Source of the DNA: Enterobacter cloacae complex sp. ECNIH7
GTDB taxonomy: Bacteria > Pseudomonadota > Gammaproteobacteria > Enterobacterales > Enterobacteriaceae
Assembly (NCBI RefSeq): GCF_002208095.1
Contig: NZ_CP017991.1
Span: forward strand, 80,026-144,025
Length of the DNA stretch: 64,000 nt
Direction: 5' to 3'
Numbering within the stretch: the stretch's first letter is position 1; each line of letters opens with the position of its first letter. Under the pieces are notes generated by a model. The model ran no database searches, was not told where the DNA came from, and worked only from the letters and a program-made list of their open reading frames with translations. Positions 19,098 through 27,716 of the stretch are shown here, piece after piece. A program made the translations under genes and the position numbers.

Positions 19098-20093
19098 TTA
19101 AAGGAAGACGCAGTTTCGTTTGCGCCAGAAGAGGTAGCCGAAGTTCTTTTTGGAGGACGGGGAGTTGTGCTTCATGCCCCAGGTCTGGGTGATAGCCCCG
19201 AACGGGTGGCAGTTGGTTGCCTCGGGGTACATGTTCACCATCTGATATCGCCACCGGTCTTTGGGAATAATGGGTGACGGGTACTGGTTACAGACGGCGT
19301 TATCGGCTCCGACAGAGTTCCAGACCAGTCCCTCGCGGTGCATCTTGAACGCCATCCTTTCCCCGACCAGCAAGGAGGTTTCCAGCGGTGAGAATTCACC
19401 ACTGGTGTAACCGGTCAGCGGGTACATTGTCCCCTGACTACCGGCACACCAGAACAGCGGAGCGAGCGACATACCTGCCGCACTGGCCACCGCGTCGGCC
19501 GCACAGGCGGCCTGAGCCACAACATTCCCGAACAGTGCCGCTTCAGGGTTAATCAGCATCGAGAGCGTACTGTCATTCCACAGAGGGTCAACTTCAGAGA
19601 GGTAAGCGATGTCCATATCGCCGGTCTGCAGGCAACCCAGGCTGGTGATAATGTTGAGCCAGAAGATCAGCGGGTATTTGTACCAGTGAACGTGGTAAAA
19701 CGCGCCGGCTGCGGGCCGGTCACTCTGACCTGACGTCCCTGTGCCCGTCCGCCCCAGGTCGATTTTAAATCCCCCCATATTCACCATCACACCCGGCTCA
19801 CGGGTCACATCCACCATCGCCATCGGCTCCCAGAACCCAATGGCCAGACCAACGCGGTACAGGACCCCCACCGGACATATCTGGATGGGGGAGGATGGGT
19901 TAGCGGTATCTTTCTGCGGACCGGAGGCGAGCTGGATATTGCCGAGTGTCATCGGGAACAGGCATTTCCAGCAGACATCCGTTATCGGGTTGACCCAGCG
20001 ACCGTCTCCGGCGTTGCTGGCGGCGGTTGCCTGCGTGGGGGACCAGGACAGTAATATCAGCAGAATGCCGGCAAGCCATGAAAAGTGCTTCAT
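19098..20093 (-). CDS. traU: TraU mating-pair formation protein
   Basis: Periplasmic cysteine-rich protein needed for DNA transfer and efficient piliation in F. It is 331 aa (330 in F). The signal peptide is followed by the typical NPITDVCWKCLFPMTLGN segment and many cysteines. The C-terminal WGMKHNSPSSKKNFGYLFWRKRNCVFL region matches the family. It overlaps the next upstream gene by 4 bp, which indicates translational coupling. Confidence 0.95.
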   Translation of the reverse strand: MKHFSWLAGILLILLSWSPTQATAASNAGDGRWVNPITDVCWKCLFPMTLGNIQLASGPQKDTANPSSPIQICPVGVLYRVGLAIGFWEPMAMVDVTREPGVMVNMGGFKIDLGRTGTGTSGQSDRPAAGAFYHVHWYKYPLIFWLNIITSLGCLQTGDMDIAYLSEVDPLWNDSTLSMLINPEAALFGNVVAQAACAADAVASAAGMSLAPLFWCAGSQGTMYPLTGYTSGEFSPLETSLLVGERMAFKMHREGLVWNSVGADNAVCNQYPSPIIPKDRWRYQMVNMYPEATNCHPFGAITQTWGMKHNSPSSKKNFGYLFWRKRNCVFL

Positions 20094-20413
20094 TTCACCT
20101 CCCGCAACCAGATACAGACCGGGCCGTCTTCCGTGTCATGAATGGAGCCGATAAACCAGCCATCGCCCGCAGGCGCTGAGGGTTGCCAGGCACTGATATC
20201 CGCCGCGCCCTTTTCCCAGGCTGCAATCACCTGAGGCGGGGCATCGTTTTCCATCCAGCGGGTGGCACAGGTCAGGTTGTGACGGTGCATCCAGTCACCA
20301 AATTCAGTCCGGGTGGCCTCATCACTGGCTGACGTAAAGTAGCGGGGGTGCGTCCAGAAGCCGTTGCGGTCACGGGTAACCGTCACCGGCCCGATATATT
20401 CAGGATGTGTCAT
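20090..20413 (-). CDS. Unrecognised tra-operon protein, 107 aa
   Basis: Small soluble protein rich in Trp and His (for example FWTHPRYF, EFGDWMHRHN, WFIGSIHDTEDGPVCIWL). No signal peptide or membrane segment. It overlaps traU by 4 bp and follows orf71 in the same direction, so it is translated as part of the transfer operon. I do not recognise a domain. Confidence 0.65.
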   Translation of the reverse strand: MTHPEYIGPVTVTRDRNGFWTHPRYFTSASDEATRTEFGDWMHRHNLTCATRWMENDAPPQVIAAWEKGAADISAWQPSAPAGDGWFIGSIHDTEDGPVCIWLREVK

Positions 20414-20474
20414 GGGGTATCTCCGGGAGTGCCGCAGCCACCGGACGGCGGGAGGGCCAGTTAAAACAGAAAGG

Positions 20475-20690
20475 TCAGTGTGTTTCGGGCTTAGTCGCGG
20501 CTTTCATGACGATCATTAGCCGTTGTTCTTTGCTCATGTCCTCAAGGGCTAGCAGGCCAGCCCGCAAGACGAGCGAGGGATAATAAAGGGGATTCTCTGC
20601 AAGAATGGCATTGAGCCGTAATGCCGATTTTTCATCATGACGAACGGCTGTAACATTCCGGCCCTTTTCAGCATCAGGGTCTTTTTTCAT
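20475..20690 (-). CDS. Unrecognised small protein, 71 aa
   Basis: Charged N-terminus followed by a predicted helical segment (ALRLNAILAENPLYYPSLVLRAGLLALEDMSKEQRLMIVMKAA). It has an AAGGT site before the ATG and lies in operon orientation. No homologue recognised; coding status rests on position and spacing. Confidence 0.5.
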   Translation of the reverse strand: MKKDPDAEKGRNVTAVRHDEKSALRLNAILAENPLYYPSLVLRAGLLALEDMSKEQRLMIVMKAATKPETH

Positions 20691-20793
20691 GGTGTTACCT
20701 TGTCGGGGTTAATCGGAAACCGTGAGAACATTCAGGCTGAGGCGGAGCGCAACGCAGTGAGCACCGAACATCCTGGATGGCCGCACGGTTGAA

Positions 20794-21828
20794 TCAGTGA
20801 GGTTTAAGGGTACGCGTGACGATAAAGGCATAACCGTTGTCATCATCGTAGTCCGCGCCATGAGCCTCCCCGGCGGAAATGCGTTCAGCAGCAGCATTCA
20901 GATACAGGGTTAACATCTCTGTTGAGCGCGGAGACGTTATCTGCGCGAAGACCGCCACAACCCGCTTTTCTTCGTCCTGTGGTACAGCAATCATCCTCGT
21001 CAGCGCCTCCGGTACGTTCCGGCCAGCAACCTCAGAAAAGAACCCCGGAGGCGTAGTGCACAACTGACGCTCCAGTGTCACCTGAAGGCCCGGGCTTGTT
21101 ACCGGTACATCGCTGAGTTCAGGCATATTGTCGTTTTCAGGAAACGGCGTGTGACTCATCCTTTTCACAGCCTCGTTCAGACCGCGAACCAGATCACGGG
21201 TGATGACCAACGTATCAGACGTCACGATGATGCTCACCTGCCTGACGGGCCACATCTGTTTTTGCCAGTCGGTCAGCCTGGTGGAGTTTTCATCCTGACT
21301 GCGGGTGATATACCATCCTTCCCGCTCACTGCCCCAGATAAGCATGTTCAGCCATTCCACAGCGGAGCCATTTCTCATAGCGTCATCAATACTGTCATTC
21401 ATCGCCTGTTCTGATAGAAGGGGGGTCATATAACGGTGGCGAACGCTGGTCACTTTTCGGCTGATATCGCGTCTGTCTGCATTTGCCAGCCGTGTGCAGC
21501 GTGATGCATCCTGCGTCAGTTCGTAACCTGCCGAAAACAGTGCTTTTTCCATCTCGGCGAGCATCACCTGGTAATAGTTCTGGTTAGCAAAGTCATGCAC
21601 AGCAGATGCATGACGGGCATTACCAAATTGTGCCGGCGGGACGGGTATTCCTGGTCTGGCTTCCCGGGTCCGCCGTACACGTCTCGCCTCTGCCAGGTAT
21701 TGGATCACCAGCCAGCCGACCAGTAAAATAATCAACACCAGAAAGCCACTGAGCCCCTGCCCTATACTCAGGCAGGAAAACACACCCTGCAGCCCGTCCG
21801 GACGGGTTAAACAGCTGATTAGCGCCAT
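20794..21828 (-). CDS. Unrecognised inner-membrane protein, 344 aa
   Basis: One strong hydrophobic segment (about residues 26-46, FLVLIILLVGWLVIQYLAEA) followed by a basic RRVRRTREAR stretch and a large soluble domain, which suggests N-terminal membrane anchoring with a cytoplasmic body. It overlaps the upstream 92-aa gene by 10 bp and lies between traW and traU, so it is part of the tra transcript. F has no counterpart at this place that I recognise. Confidence 0.7.
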   Translation of the reverse strand: MALISCLTRPDGLQGVFSCLSIGQGLSGFLVLIILLVGWLVIQYLAEARRVRRTREARPGIPVPPAQFGNARHASAVHDFANQNYYQVMLAEMEKALFSAGYELTQDASRCTRLANADRRDISRKVTSVRHRYMTPLLSEQAMNDSIDDAMRNGSAVEWLNMLIWGSEREGWYITRSQDENSTRLTDWQKQMWPVRQVSIIVTSDTLVITRDLVRGLNEAVKRMSHTPFPENDNMPELSDVPVTSPGLQVTLERQLCTTPPGFFSEVAGRNVPEALTRMIAVPQDEEKRVVAVFAQITSPRSTEMLTLYLNAAAERISAGEAHGADYDDDNGYAFIVTRTLKPH

Positions 21829-22097
21829 ACGTTCATCTCCTCCATTCTGTTACGGATAAGACTGACGAGATACAGGGGAAACGCCTCATCACGTTGTTCT
21901 GGTACCGCCGACACCAGACTGTTCTGCGCACACCAGTGATGCCAGGCACCGGCGATCAGCTCGGGTTGCCACGATTCGATTTCAGGGTACAGCTGACAGA
22001 GTTGATTCACGGCGTTGTCATTGCCTTTAGTATCCGTATTGTGGTCTGTCATGTGCTGAGGTACAGACTGCACCGCGGCATTGTGTTTCAGTGACAT
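21819..22097 (-). CDS. Unrecognised protein, 92 aa, paralogue of its neighbour
   Basis: Its core, LYPEI-(D/E)-x-W-x-P-x-L-x-x-x-AW-x-HWC-x-QN-x-L, recurs in the upstream 130-aa gene, including the Glu-x-Arg-Asp-Glu-x-Phe-Pro motif that follows. The two are therefore diverged tandem duplicates. No signal or membrane segment. It overlaps both neighbours by about 10 bp. Function unknown. Confidence 0.65.
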   Translation of the reverse strand: MSLKHNAAVQSVPQHMTDHNTDTKGNDNAVNQLCQLYPEIESWQPELIAGAWHHWCAQNSLVSAVPEQRDEAFPLYLVSLIRNRMEEMNVWR

Positions 22098-22480
22098 TCC
22101 GCGTTCTCCTGCCCTTCGCCTGCGAACAACCTGTCGAGACGCTCAGAAAGCGACATCGTCTGGCCCTTTTTACGTTTCGCACCGTCTTCTGCCCGCATGT
22201 TCTCCATCAGAAGATGAATGATGAAGTCAGGGAATCTTTCATCGCGTGTTTCCGGCTCCTGAGTATCCAGCTGGTTCTGTCCGCACCAGTGAAGCCATGC
22301 TTTAGTCACCAGTACCGGATGCCAGCCGTCAATTTCGGGGTACAGCGCCTTGAGCCGTTCAGCGGTTCCGCTGCGGGTCACGGTCGCTGGCGTTTTTCGG
22401 TCCTTTTTTTGGGGATGGCATGGTGCGGATACCGCGTTACGGAGAGTGGGAAACAGGTCACCTAACGTAGTTGCTGTCAT
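22088..22480 (-). CDS. Unrecognised protein, 130 aa, paralogue of its neighbour
   Basis: Shares the LYPEIDGWHP, WLHWCGQNQL and ETRDERFPDFIIHLL core with the downstream 92-aa product. It has an additional N-terminal arm of about 45 residues and a Lys-rich C-terminal extension. It overlaps traW by 4 bp, so it is translated in the transfer operon. No domain recognised; the conserved Trp, His-Trp-Cys and Gln-Asn could form a small folded module. Confidence 0.65.
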   Translation of the reverse strand: MTATTLGDLFPTLRNAVSAPCHPQKKDRKTPATVTRSGTAERLKALYPEIDGWHPVLVTKAWLHWCGQNQLDTQEPETRDERFPDFIIHLLMENMRAEDGAKRKKGQTMSLSERLDRLFAGEGQENAECH

Positions 22481-23112
22481 TTTTTTGCTCCTGATACCGG
22501 AATTTCTTCCACCTTCATCACACGGCCATCACGCGAAATCCGTGCCGGGATGTGTTCAAAACCAAACTTACGGGTCAGTACGCCAGACTGGTCAAAGTAG
22601 ATACGCTCATTCAGGGCATTGCTGCTGTCCCTGATGTTGCCTTTCACCAGGATCACCTTAAAGTCTGTTTGCCCGGCGATTTGCTGCCGGATCCAGTTCA
22701 CCTGCTCCCTGTCATCACCGTCGATGAAATAGAGCACCTGGCTGAAAGGCACCTTATCCAGCGGGTTGACCGTGTCACCCTTACGGGCAATCACGTTGCC
22801 CTGCATATCGGTAATGGTCTCTTTTACGGTGAAAGTCGGGTCCCAGACGAAGCTGCGGTAGGTCACGGCCTTACTGAGTCCTTCAACCGGGGTCGGGCGA
22901 ACCGCGTGTTCTTTTACCCGCGCGGTTGCCTCCTCCCGTAACCGGTCAAGTTCACCGCTCTGCTCCATTCCCTTCAGGCGGTTCTGGATAAAGGTCAGCA
23001 TGTCCTGTTCGGCAGGTTCGAACACGTTGCCCCAGGTCCCGAGATCTTTGGCACCACTGGCAGCAGAGAGCGTCAGCAGTATCAGAGCCGTCAGCTGAAG
23101 TCGTTTTTTCAC
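22477..23112 (-). CDS. traW: TraW pilus assembly protein
   Basis: Periplasmic protein required for F-pilus extension; interacts with TrbC in the family. It is 211 aa (210 in F). Signal peptide ends AASGA. Typical segments are KDLGTWGNVFEPAEQDML, YFIDGDDREQVNWI and RIYFDQSGVLTRKFGF. It starts within the trbI stop (ATGA overlap). Confidence 0.95.
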   Translation of the reverse strand: MKKRLQLTALILLTLSAASGAKDLGTWGNVFEPAEQDMLTFIQNRLKGMEQSGELDRLREEATARVKEHAVRPTPVEGLSKAVTYRSFVWDPTFTVKETITDMQGNVIARKGDTVNPLDKVPFSQVLYFIDGDDREQVNWIRQQIAGQTDFKVILVKGNIRDSSNALNERIYFDQSGVLTRKFGFEHIPARISRDGRVMKVEEIPVSGAKK

Positions 23113-23522
23113 ATGCCCCCCTGGGTGCGCCGGGCAATGTCGGCGCGGATTTCATCGGTGATATCACGCTGAGGGCTCATCACTGCCGGTTTCACCAGGA
23201 TGATGGCATTATGTGAAGCCTGCCATTCGCCCAGACTGGTCGTCAGTGCCGCGTTGAAGCGGGCCGTCAGGGCTTTCGCCCTGCCCTCATCAAGCTGTAA
23301 CTGCGATGACTGCTGCATGAAGAGGTCAACCGTCCCTTTCATGTCAAACACCACAACTTCCGGGGTGACGGCCTTCGCCGTCACATACGCCACGCCGGTC
23401 ATGGCCAGCAGTCCCGCCAGTCCCAGCAGCCCCCCTTTAAGCCAGCGGGATGTTTTGCTGGCCATCGTCACACCGTCCCGGACGGCATCGCCGTCATACG
23501 GCTTTTCGTTTTGTTCACTCAT
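23109..23522 (-). CDS. trbI: TrbI inner-membrane pilus protein
   Basis: Small inner-membrane protein linked to F-pilus retraction. Start chosen at MSEQNEKPYDG, overlapping the traC stop. There is one membrane segment (about residues 30-50, LKGGLLGLAGLLAMTGVAYV) and a periplasmic domain with VVFDMKGTVDLFMQQ. It is 137 aa, against 128 in F. Tight overlaps with traC and traW show operon translation. Confidence 0.9.
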   Translation of the reverse strand: MSEQNEKPYDGDAVRDGVTMASKTSRWLKGGLLGLAGLLAMTGVAYVTAKAVTPEVVVFDMKGTVDLFMQQSSQLQLDEGRAKALTARFNAALTTSLGEWQASHNAIILVKPAVMSPQRDITDEIRADIARRTQGGM

Positions 23523-26125
23523 GCTGCGTTCACCCACTCTTCAAGTTCCCGAAGTTCACCGCCAAATTTCTTCTCCGCCAGCAGATATGCCGCCTCTTCC
23601 GCCGTGGCTCCGGCTTTCTGCGCGTTCTGCATATAGGCGAAATCCTCACCGCGCGAGCTGAACATGGCACGCGTGACGGGGTCGACAAACAGACGATGGA
23701 AGGAGCTGTATTCACCGGCGCTTATCAGCAGGGAGCTGTAGCCGGTTTGCAGGGCGGGCTGGAAGCCACGGATAACTTCTTTTTCCATGTCCGAGAACTG
23801 ATCCGGGTTATCGGCAAGGTACTGTTTAAAGGCCCTTGCATCCTGCAGCAGGGTGATTTTGGTGGAGCTGTTGTTCCAGGCGGCTTCTGCTTCCTTGCTG
23901 GCGCTGAAGTCCTTGATGCCCTGGGTGATGGTGATAAACGCGCCCCGGTGGCGGCGCACGGTACGGTAGCCGGTTTCGATAAACCGTGCCGCGTGCGGGT
24001 TGGAGCCACCCAGCAGACGCCAGGCCTCGTCGATGATGCAGACTTTTTTGAGGTCGCGCGGGCTGTGGTACATCTTTTCCTGTATCGCCAGAATGAGCGA
24101 GAACAGGATGGACGAGAGCAGCTTCGGCTTGTCTTCCAGGCTCAGCAGCTCCAGCACCGCAAAGCGGGTTTCGCCATCGAGGGTCGGGTTGTCCGCATTG
24201 AAGTATTCGCCATCCGGCCCCCAGGTGCAGTAGGTATCGAGCAGCATGGCCAGCTCAGCGAGACGCGCGATAATCGTCGGTTTGTCCGCAAAGGCTGTAT
24301 TGACCTCTTCACTGGTCAGGTAGCGATGAACATCATCGATACGCGCCTTGTGTTCTTTTTTCTCCCACGCATCCATGACCGCTTTTTGCAGGATGGCTTC
24401 ACACACCCCATCCAGTGGCTGCGTCGGACTGGCCAGCACCGTCAACAGACGAACAATCCCTTCAGCAGAGTGTTTGATGTCCCGGACGTTAGCAAACGGG
24501 TTAAAGCGCAGCTGCGCCCCGTCGAGGTAGACCCCGCCGGCCTGGTGGCAGTAGTTCTTGTAGCTGTCCCCCATGTCAATGACCCAGGCATACCCATTGG
24601 CGTTGAGTACATCGCGCAGGACCCCCTGCGTCAGGAACGATTTACCGGCCCCCGAGGTGCCAGTGACGGCAATGTTGAAGTTGGTACTGCCGTTCTCTTC
24701 ACCAAACATATCGAAGAAGGCCACCTGGTTGCGGTAGGTTGGCAGTGGCATTCCCACGTTCGACAGCTGGCGTTCTGCCACCACCGGCATCAGGCTCACC
24801 GCGTTCCAGGATTTGGCGCGAAGCGTAGCCCCGGTCATCTTCAGGTCTTCCCACATCCCTTCCTGCATGACGAACGGGAAGCCGGCCAGCCAGTTACGCA
24901 TCTGCTGGTACTGTATCGTCACCATCTCCAGCTCGTTCTTGCGGAACACGTTGACGGCGGCCAGCTCGCAGGCCTGGGCATCGGTGTTGTTATCCGGCGC
25001 GAACAGGGTCAGATTGAAGTAGGTGTTGCAGAGCGCGATTTCGTTGCTGTTCAGCTGTTCGCGGGTGCGTCGCCATTCGTCTGCGGCTTTTTTGGTGCCG
25101 GGGAACAGTGCGGCGTAAGCTGAATTCGCTTTTTTTGACAGGTCCGTGTCTTTACGGAAGGCCTCACTCTGACTTTTGGTCTGTTCTTCCAGCTCCGTCG
25201 TCCAGGTCAGCATGAACGGACAGGGAATGCCGAGGTCGGGGAAACGCAGATTTTGCAGGTTGTCAGCCCCCTGCCAGAGAGCAAAGCGGCGCGGGTTCTT
25301 GCTGAGCTGCATGTTAATGATGCGACAGGCTGATGCCGGCAGGCGCGTCCCGCGCGTATCGATGCTTTCCGGCAACGCCATACGGATATGCGATGGATGA
25401 ACCTTAAGGTCAATCCCCGGATCAACCACCTGGCGGTTAAGCTTCTCATCCTCGTTGTAATCCCCGGAGGACATCAACACCTGCTCCTGCCGGTAGTTCA
25501 TCTGTTCACGTACCGCAGACAGGAAGGCGTTCACATCGGTGTTTATACTGTCGATACGCGCAGCTCCCAGTGAGACGCGGATGGTGTTGCGTATCTGAAT
25601 CAGGTCATCAATTATCCGCTGCGTCTGGGAGGCGCGCTTCAGTGATTCTCCGTAGACAATAAAGATGCGGTAGTTACGCAGGTAGAGCGGGTATTCACGT
25701 TCGTTGGCCAAACCGTGAAGCGCCGAGCGCTGCCAGAATGCACGGGTGATTTTATTGAGGTGTTCGGCCATCTGACCTTTCCACATATCACCGCTCACCC
25801 CGCGATCGATACGCTCTCCTACACACTTGCTGGCCAGCAGAATAACGGTCAACGGCGTTTTACGGGGCAGTTTCTTGCGCAGCATGTCGTCGAGCGCGGC
25901 CATCACCTGCTCATTCGCACCGGGCAGTGGCGCGGCTTCCATAATGAAGCCTGCCGAACCGGCGTTGACGAAAATCTCATTGGTGTCGTCGTAATACCGG
26001 TACGGTAGTGCGGCGACCAGGGACGGGTAGTCCCAGGTCTGGGAAAGGTTGTTACGGGCCGTTGCCGCACCGTCTTCCTCTTTCCCGTTTTTCAGCATCC
26101 CCATCAGACTGTCGACAAAACTCAT
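23519..26125 (-). CDS. traC: TraC pilus assembly ATPase (VirB4 family)
   Basis: ATPase that powers F-pilus assembly at the inner membrane. It is 868 aa (875 in F). The N-terminal VirB4/TraC domain is followed by the ATPase domain with Walker A GTSGAGKS (residues 489-496) and Walker B VCIIDEAWRLL. The start is an ATG overlapping the stop of the upstream 58-aa gene. Confidence 0.97.
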   Translation of the reverse strand: MSFVDSLMGMLKNGKEEDGAATARNNLSQTWDYPSLVAALPYRYYDDTNEIFVNAGSAGFIMEAAPLPGANEQVMAALDDMLRKKLPRKTPLTVILLASKCVGERIDRGVSGDMWKGQMAEHLNKITRAFWQRSALHGLANEREYPLYLRNYRIFIVYGESLKRASQTQRIIDDLIQIRNTIRVSLGAARIDSINTDVNAFLSAVREQMNYRQEQVLMSSGDYNEDEKLNRQVVDPGIDLKVHPSHIRMALPESIDTRGTRLPASACRIINMQLSKNPRRFALWQGADNLQNLRFPDLGIPCPFMLTWTTELEEQTKSQSEAFRKDTDLSKKANSAYAALFPGTKKAADEWRRTREQLNSNEIALCNTYFNLTLFAPDNNTDAQACELAAVNVFRKNELEMVTIQYQQMRNWLAGFPFVMQEGMWEDLKMTGATLRAKSWNAVSLMPVVAERQLSNVGMPLPTYRNQVAFFDMFGEENGSTNFNIAVTGTSGAGKSFLTQGVLRDVLNANGYAWVIDMGDSYKNYCHQAGGVYLDGAQLRFNPFANVRDIKHSAEGIVRLLTVLASPTQPLDGVCEAILQKAVMDAWEKKEHKARIDDVHRYLTSEEVNTAFADKPTIIARLAELAMLLDTYCTWGPDGEYFNADNPTLDGETRFAVLELLSLEDKPKLLSSILFSLILAIQEKMYHSPRDLKKVCIIDEAWRLLGGSNPHAARFIETGYRTVRRHRGAFITITQGIKDFSASKEAEAAWNNSSTKITLLQDARAFKQYLADNPDQFSDMEKEVIRGFQPALQTGYSSLLISAGEYSSFHRLFVDPVTRAMFSSRGEDFAYMQNAQKAGATAEEAAYLLAEKKFGGELRELEEWVNAA

Positions 26126-26298
26126 TTTCGGCCCTCCGCTGCGGCCCGGATCAACTCCAGGCGGCGCAGCCGCTCATCTTCCGACTGGCGAATAATGTGT
26201 TGCTCATTACCCCTGTTAACGTGCCAGTCACCCTGTAGACGCTCAATGACCACGCCCTCATCTTCCCGGGCGGTGGTGTCATTGCGGAAATCCGTCAT
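26122..26298 (-). CDS. Unrecognised small protein, 58 aa, between traV and traC
   Basis: ATG at 26298 to TGA at 26122, a highly charged product with a central Trp (LQGDWHVNRGNEQHIIRQ) and a helical Arg/Glu/Leu-rich end. It overlaps both traV (4 bp) and traC (ATGA), strong evidence of translation. F carries traR near this place, but the product has no cysteines and so is not a TraR/DksA zinc-finger protein. Confidence 0.7.
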   Translation of the reverse strand: MTDFRNDTTAREDEGVVIERLQGDWHVNRGNEQHIIRQSEDERLRRLELIRAAAEGRK

Positions 26299-26849
26299 TC
26301 GCCGCCCTCCCCGATAACGCGATAGCTCTCATCCCAGTGGGATTTGTTTTTCACAAACTCGACAACGGCGGGCTGATGAAAGTTGTCGTCCGTGTCCACC
26401 CAGGGTGCAATCCACAGGCGCTGCGTGGCGTCAGGGATGCGCTGAACCGGGACGCGGCCAGCGGTGTTGACCGGCACCGGCGTGGCATGACTGGTGGTGA
26501 CCAGCGGCGTGACCAGTGAGCCGGATGTCTCCGCCTGGGCAGTCGCCAGCGGGCGAGGAGCAATTGGCTTAGCGGCGGCGGTTCCGGTTGCTGCGACGGA
26601 AACAGGACGCCACGGATTGACGCCCGGCGCTGTGTTACGCAGTGCCGGCAGGGTTTCACCCGCAGGCTTTTTTGTGGCTTTATCAGCCGTCAGGTCGTCC
26701 AGGCTTTTGCCCTGCGCGGCCAGTTTGTTGGCCTCTCCGGTCGTCAGGCACTGGTCGGTGGCGGTCTTGTTGCAGTCGAAATCAGAATTGAGACCGGCGC
26801 AGCCGGTCAGTGCGCTGCACAGCAGTGCAGCACCCAGTAGTTTTTTCAT
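26295..26849 (-). CDS. traV: TraV outer-membrane lipoprotein of the transfer channel
   Basis: VirB7-like lipoprotein of the outer-membrane core complex with TraK and TraB. Lipobox ALTGC (Cys about residue 18), then GLNSDFDCNKTATDQCL with the conserved cysteines of TraV. A Pro/Ala/Thr-rich linker follows. The conserved C-terminal segment LWIAPWVDTDDNFHQPAVVEFV is present. It is 184 aa, against 171 in F. Confidence 0.95.
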   Translation of the reverse strand: MKKLLGAALLCSALTGCAGLNSDFDCNKTATDQCLTTGEANKLAAQGKSLDDLTADKATKKPAGETLPALRNTAPGVNPWRPVSVAATGTAAAKPIAPRPLATAQAETSGSLVTPLVTTSHATPVPVNTAGRVPVQRIPDATQRLWIAPWVDTDDNFHQPAVVEFVKNKSHWDESYRVIGEGGE

Positions 26850-26999
26850 GGGGTAACTCCGGTGGTGTTTTTGGGGGTTATTGAACGGGAAGGCTCTGGT
26901 GCAAAATCAGCAGCGGTGGTCGCTTATGGGTTACAGATATAGCGGATCCATTTTAAAAGGGTTGCAGGGTTAAGGGATGCGGGCTGCATGTCTGGCGGC

Positions 27000-27461
27000 T
27001 TATACATCGCGCCGGACAAATCCATATCTCATAGCCGTTTCAGCCACGTCCAGCAGGTCAGCATTGGCTTTAAACTCAGCTTCAAGCCATAACCTGACAT
27101 CGTCATGTTCCAGCTTCCCTTTTTCCAGAACAGCGGCCCTTAGTGCTTTCCAGGCTTCACTGTCACGCGGTTCATATGACTGAAGCCTCCTGTCGATAAC
27201 CTCGTCCCAGCCGCCTGGCGTACTCAGTTCGGAAACCAGAAAAATGGCAAACACACTCAAAGGTGGAAGGGAGTACAGGCTATAAGGCAAAAGCTCATAG
27301 TTCAGCACTATGGTAACGAAGATAGCGGCCACCACAGCCAGTAGTATCCCGGCGAGCTTCTTGCTGATACACCCCAGCCTCTTTCCTTCAGACCAGGCTT
27401 TCCAGTCCTGCTTAATACCTCTCAGTAAAACAATGCGGTTTTCCATGTCTGGCTTCTTCAT
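27000..27461 (-). CDS. Unrecognised membrane protein, 153 aa
   Basis: Two adjacent hydrophobic segments (about residues 36-75) between an N-terminal basic part and a charged C-terminal domain. It overlaps the upstream 81-aa gene by 4 bp. It lies between traB and traV, where F has traP, trbD and trbG. I see no clear similarity to these; role unknown. Confidence 0.6.
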   Translation of the reverse strand: MKKPDMENRIVLLRGIKQDWKAWSEGKRLGCISKKLAGILLAVVAAIFVTIVLNYELLPYSLYSLPPLSVFAIFLVSELSTPGGWDEVIDRRLQSYEPRDSEAWKALRAAVLEKGKLEHDDVRLWLEAEFKANADLLDVAETAMRYGFVRRDV

Positions 27462-27703
27462 TTTCTCTCCTTTTCTTCAGGTGTTGTGTCCTGGGTTGGC
27501 GAGTGCAGCTCACGCCACACCATGCCGCCAGGTATTGACTCGGCCAGGAAAAGAAGGCCTGCCAGAAAAAGGAACATGCCGATAAGCTGTACCCATATAA
27601 AACCGGAGAAAAGCGTGGAGAACAAAATGGACCACGAACCGGCGAATATAAGTCCTGGCCTCCACCGGGTTGTTGCCCACTGCAGTGTTTTCCGTGATTT
27701 CAT
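27458..27703 (-). CDS. Unrecognised small membrane protein, 81 aa
   Basis: Start chosen at MKSRKTLQW, 13 bp after the traB stop; a longer reading into traB is in the wrong frame for a separate gene. Two hydrophobic segments form a hairpin (LIFAGSWSILFSTLFSGFIW and LIGMFLFLAGLLFLAES), with a hydrophilic tail. It lies at the traP position of the operon. Confidence 0.6.
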   Translation of the reverse strand: MKSRKTLQWATTRWRPGLIFAGSWSILFSTLFSGFIWVQLIGMFLFLAGLLFLAESIPGGMVWRELHSPTQDTTPEEKERK

Positions 27704-27716
27704 CCTGAGTTCCTCA

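Noticed and set aside
20709..20897. 62-codon minus-strand frame
   Set aside because: Overlaps the 344-aa gene end in another phase with no independent support.
23450..25123. 557-codon plus-strand frame opposite traC
   Set aside because: Shadow of traC codon bias on the other strand; no recognisable domain, and traC is clearly the gene.
26122..26298. TraR/DksA-like protein
   Set aside because: The position resembles that of traR in F, but the product has no cysteines for the zinc finger.
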